This document shows, one piece after another, positions 4,966 to 6,997 of a DNA stretch of 6,997 bases. Within the stretch, counting starts at the first letter, position 1, and the number at the start of each line of letters is the position of its first letter. The position numbers and the translations under genes are program-made. The DNA lies in assembly GCA_015654605.1 (NCBI GenBank), contig JAATGO010000311.1, forward strand, positions 1 to 6,997, read 5' to 3'. The notes beneath the pieces were generated by a model, which made no database searches, was not told where the DNA came from, and was given only the letters and a program-made list of their open reading frames with translations. This DNA comes from Betaproteobacteria bacterium. GTDB lineage: Bacteria; Pseudomonadota; Gammaproteobacteria; Burkholderiales; Burkholderiaceae.

Positions 4966-6997
4966 TCAAGTACGCAATCTTGCATTGAGTTGATTTGTGG
5001 CCGCAGCGATTATTGCATTCATCGCTGTATCAATTTCATTGTCCTGCAAAGTATTTTGAGTATCTTGCAAGGTGAATCGGAAAGCAAGACTTTTTTCACC
5101 ATTTTCCAATCCTTTACCCTGATATTCATCAAACAAAACAATGCTTTGGATAATAGCGCATGCTGCATTAGCCTGCGTCTCATGAGCAAAAATATCCAAT
5201 AACTGTTGAGTCGTCACTGCTTGCTTGACAATGAGTGCCAGGTCTCGAGTTACGGCTGGAAAGCGAGAAAGTTCCACATAGGTTGGCACGTGTTGTTGCT
5301 GTAACGCTATTGCATCCACTTCAAATACTACCGGCACTAATGGCAAATCATATTTTTGTTGCCAACGTGGGTGTAGCTCTCCGATAACACCAATTTGCTT
5401 TCCATCTAAAAAAACACCAGCAGAACGGCCTGGATGCAATGCAGGATGTTCCATCCTCTCAAACCGTAATACTCGTGGTGCAAACAGGGCTTCCAGTTCC
5501 GCTTTGACATCAAAAAAATCAACATTGCGTGTTTCTTGTCCCCACTGCTCTTCCACTACTGAGCCATACGCAAGCACAGCAATATGCTTGGGCTGATCAT
5601 ACCCAGCTACAGATAACGCTCCATCAGAAATGGAGGCATCGCGCCGATACACTGCACCAATCTCAAACACCCGCACACGGTTGATTTTACGATTAACATT
5701 ATAACGCGCATTGGCGACCAGACTGGGGATTAGCGTTGAGCGCATCACACTCATCTGGCTGGCGATAGGATTGAGCAACTTGATCGGTGTAGTATTGCCC
5801 GCAAAATCAGCTTCCCATGCACTATCAACGAAACTAAAATTAATCACCTCTTGGTAATCAAAGCTCGCCAGGCTATGGCGAATGGAAAATAGCGAACGTA
5901 TATTTTCTGGCGCTATGCGCATGGCGTTAGCCGCTATCGGCGGCAACGCTGGAATATTTTCAAATCCATAAACTCTGGCAATTTCTTCAATCAAGTCTTC
6001 TTCGATTTCAATATCAAATCGATAGGATGGAGGTGTCACCGAAAAACATCCCTCCTCCTGTGTAAATGACAAGCCAAGCCGCGTAAAAATATCAGCTATT
6101 TGTTGATCCGATAACGTAATGCCAATTACCTTCATGGCACGTGCAGTACGTACTTTGACAACATTCCTTTTAGGTAAATTGACAATGTGATCATCCACAG
6201 GACCAATGCGTGTATTAGCTGTACCACAAATTTCGACAATGAGAGCTGTCATACGCTCGATATGTTCAAGTACCGATGCAAAGTCCACACCACGTTCAAA
6301 CCGATGGGACGCATCACTGGAAAAATTATAGTGCCGTGCTCTCCCCTGTATCGCATTAGGGAGCCAAAATGCAGCTTCCAAATAAATATCTGTTGTCTCC
6401 AGTGAGACTGCCGTTGCATCACCACCCATGATCCCTGCCAATGACTCTACCTCTTGGTCATCTGCGATCACGCCGACCCATTCACTGAGTTCAATAGTAT
6501 TGCCGTTGAGAAGTTTAAGCTGTTCTCCCTTTTTCCCCCAGCGTACATCAAGGCCACCATGTATCTTCTGCAGATCAAAAACATGTGTAGGCCGTCCCAG
6601 TTCCAGCATCAAATAATTGGAAATATCAACCAATGCAGAAATAGAACGTTGCCCACTACGTTCTAACCGATGTTTCATCCACAAAGGTGTTTCTGCTCTC
6701 GCATTGAGCCCACGAAGAATACGTCCGGTGAAACGCCCGCACAAATCCGGTGCAGAAATCTTAACTGGCAGGATTTCTGTAATATTAGAAGGAAGCGTAT
6801 TAAATAACGGCATCTTGAGCGCATTATCGGTCAACGCAGAAACTTCCCGTGCCACGCCCAGCACAGATAAACAATCTGCTTTATTAGGCGTTAACTTGAT
6901 CGTGAATTTACGATCGTTGAGCTGATAATAATCACGAAAATTCTGACCCACAGGAGCATCATCCGGCAACTCCATCAGCCCGCCATGATCTTCAGAA
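4966..6997 (-). CDS. pheT: Phenylalanyl-tRNA synthetase beta subunit, partial (N-terminus outside window)
   Basis: This is the beta chain of the alpha2-beta2 enzyme that charges tRNA-Phe in the cytoplasm. The frame stays open to the right edge, with SEDHGGL just before the internal Met at 6975, so about 676 codons are seen. Roughly 120-130 N-terminal residues, including most of the EMAP-like tRNA-binding domain, are missing. Numbering from that Met: the B3/4 editing domain spans about 80-255 ([33 protein letters not shown]). B5 spans about 270-345, with the Mg-binding pattern D321-x5-D327-x2-E330-E331. The catalytic-like core is at about 350-560 ([26 protein letters not shown]). The C-terminal ferredoxin-fold anticodon-binding domain is at 566-668 ([36 protein letters not shown]). 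It ends in TGA at 4968-4966. pheS is expected just beyond the right edge. Confidence 0.97.
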   Translation of the reverse strand, partial: SEDHGGLMELPDDAPVGQNFRDYYQLNDRKFTIKLTPNKADCLSVLGVAREVSALTDNALKMPLFNTLPSNITEILPVKISAPDLCGRFTGRILRGLNARAETPLWMKHRLERSGQRSISALVDISNYLMLELGRPTHVFDLQKIHGGLDVRWGKKGEQLKLLNGNTIELSEWVGVIADDQEVESLAGIMGGDATAVSLETTDIYLEAAFWLPNAIQGRARHYNFSSDASHRFERGVDFASVLEHIERMTALIVEICGTANTRIGPVDDHIVNLPKRNVVKVRTARAMKVIGITLSDQQIADIFTRLGLSFTQEEGCFSVTPPSYRFDIEIEEDLIEEIARVYGFENIPALPPIAANAMRIAPENIRSLFSIRHSLASFDYQEVINFSFVDSAWEADFAGNTTPIKLLNPIASQMSVMRSTLIPSLVANARYNVNRKINRVRVFEIGAVYRRDASISDGALSVAGYDQPKHIAVLAYGSVVEEQWGQETRNVDFFDVKAELEALFAPRVLRFERMEHPALHPGRSAGVFLDGKQIGVIGELHPRWQQKYDLPLVPVVFEVDAIALQQQHVPTYVELSRFPAVTRDLALIVKQAVTTQQLLDIFAHETQANAACAIIQSIVLFDEYQGKGLENGEKSLAFRFTLQDTQNTLQDNEIDTAMNAIIAAATNQLNARLRT

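Overview
The window looks like a chromosomal stretch of a betaproteobacterium, most likely a lower-GC member of the Burkholderiales. Three things suggest this: the same-strand order pheT-ihfA-merR, the long N-terminal extension of IhfA, and a TonB-like proline-rich protein whose C-terminal half resembles uncharacterised Burkholderiales proteins. The lineage is inferred from remembered family resemblance, not from a search. No mobile element, CRISPR array, rRNA or tRNA was recognised.

Layout from left to right. (1) Positions 1-743, minus strand: the first 247 codons of a TonB/TolA-like envelope protein that runs off the left edge. (2) Positions 744-1033: non-coding DNA with a strong minus-strand hairpin at 815-837. 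(3) Positions 1034-1282, minus: a small Gly/Tyr/His-rich lipoprotein with a textbook ribosome-binding site. (4) Positions 1283-1571: a divergent intergenic region with a perfect TATAAT box that may drive the next gene. (5) Positions 1572-2714, plus: a complete glycerate 2-kinase of the GarK/GlxK family. (6) Positions 2791-3297, minus: a GNAT acetyltransferase gene split by one in-frame TGA codon, convergent with the kinase. (7) Positions 3298-4103: about 800 bases with no recognisable gene. (8) Positions 4104-6997, minus: the merR-like regulator, ihfA and most of pheT, read in the order pheT, ihfA, merR.

The right-hand block is a housekeeping operon: the beta chain of phenylalanyl-tRNA synthetase, a nucleoid protein subunit and a small MerR-type regulator, the last two only 3 bases apart. 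The left half is a set of unrelated single genes. The clearest unusual observation is the interrupted acetyltransferase: the frame on both sides of the TGA is protein-like and the original start has a strong ribosome-binding site, so one substitution appears to have cut a previously intact gene. No new multi-gene system was found. The 3.3-4.1 kb interval is the only part that existing annotation does not explain.
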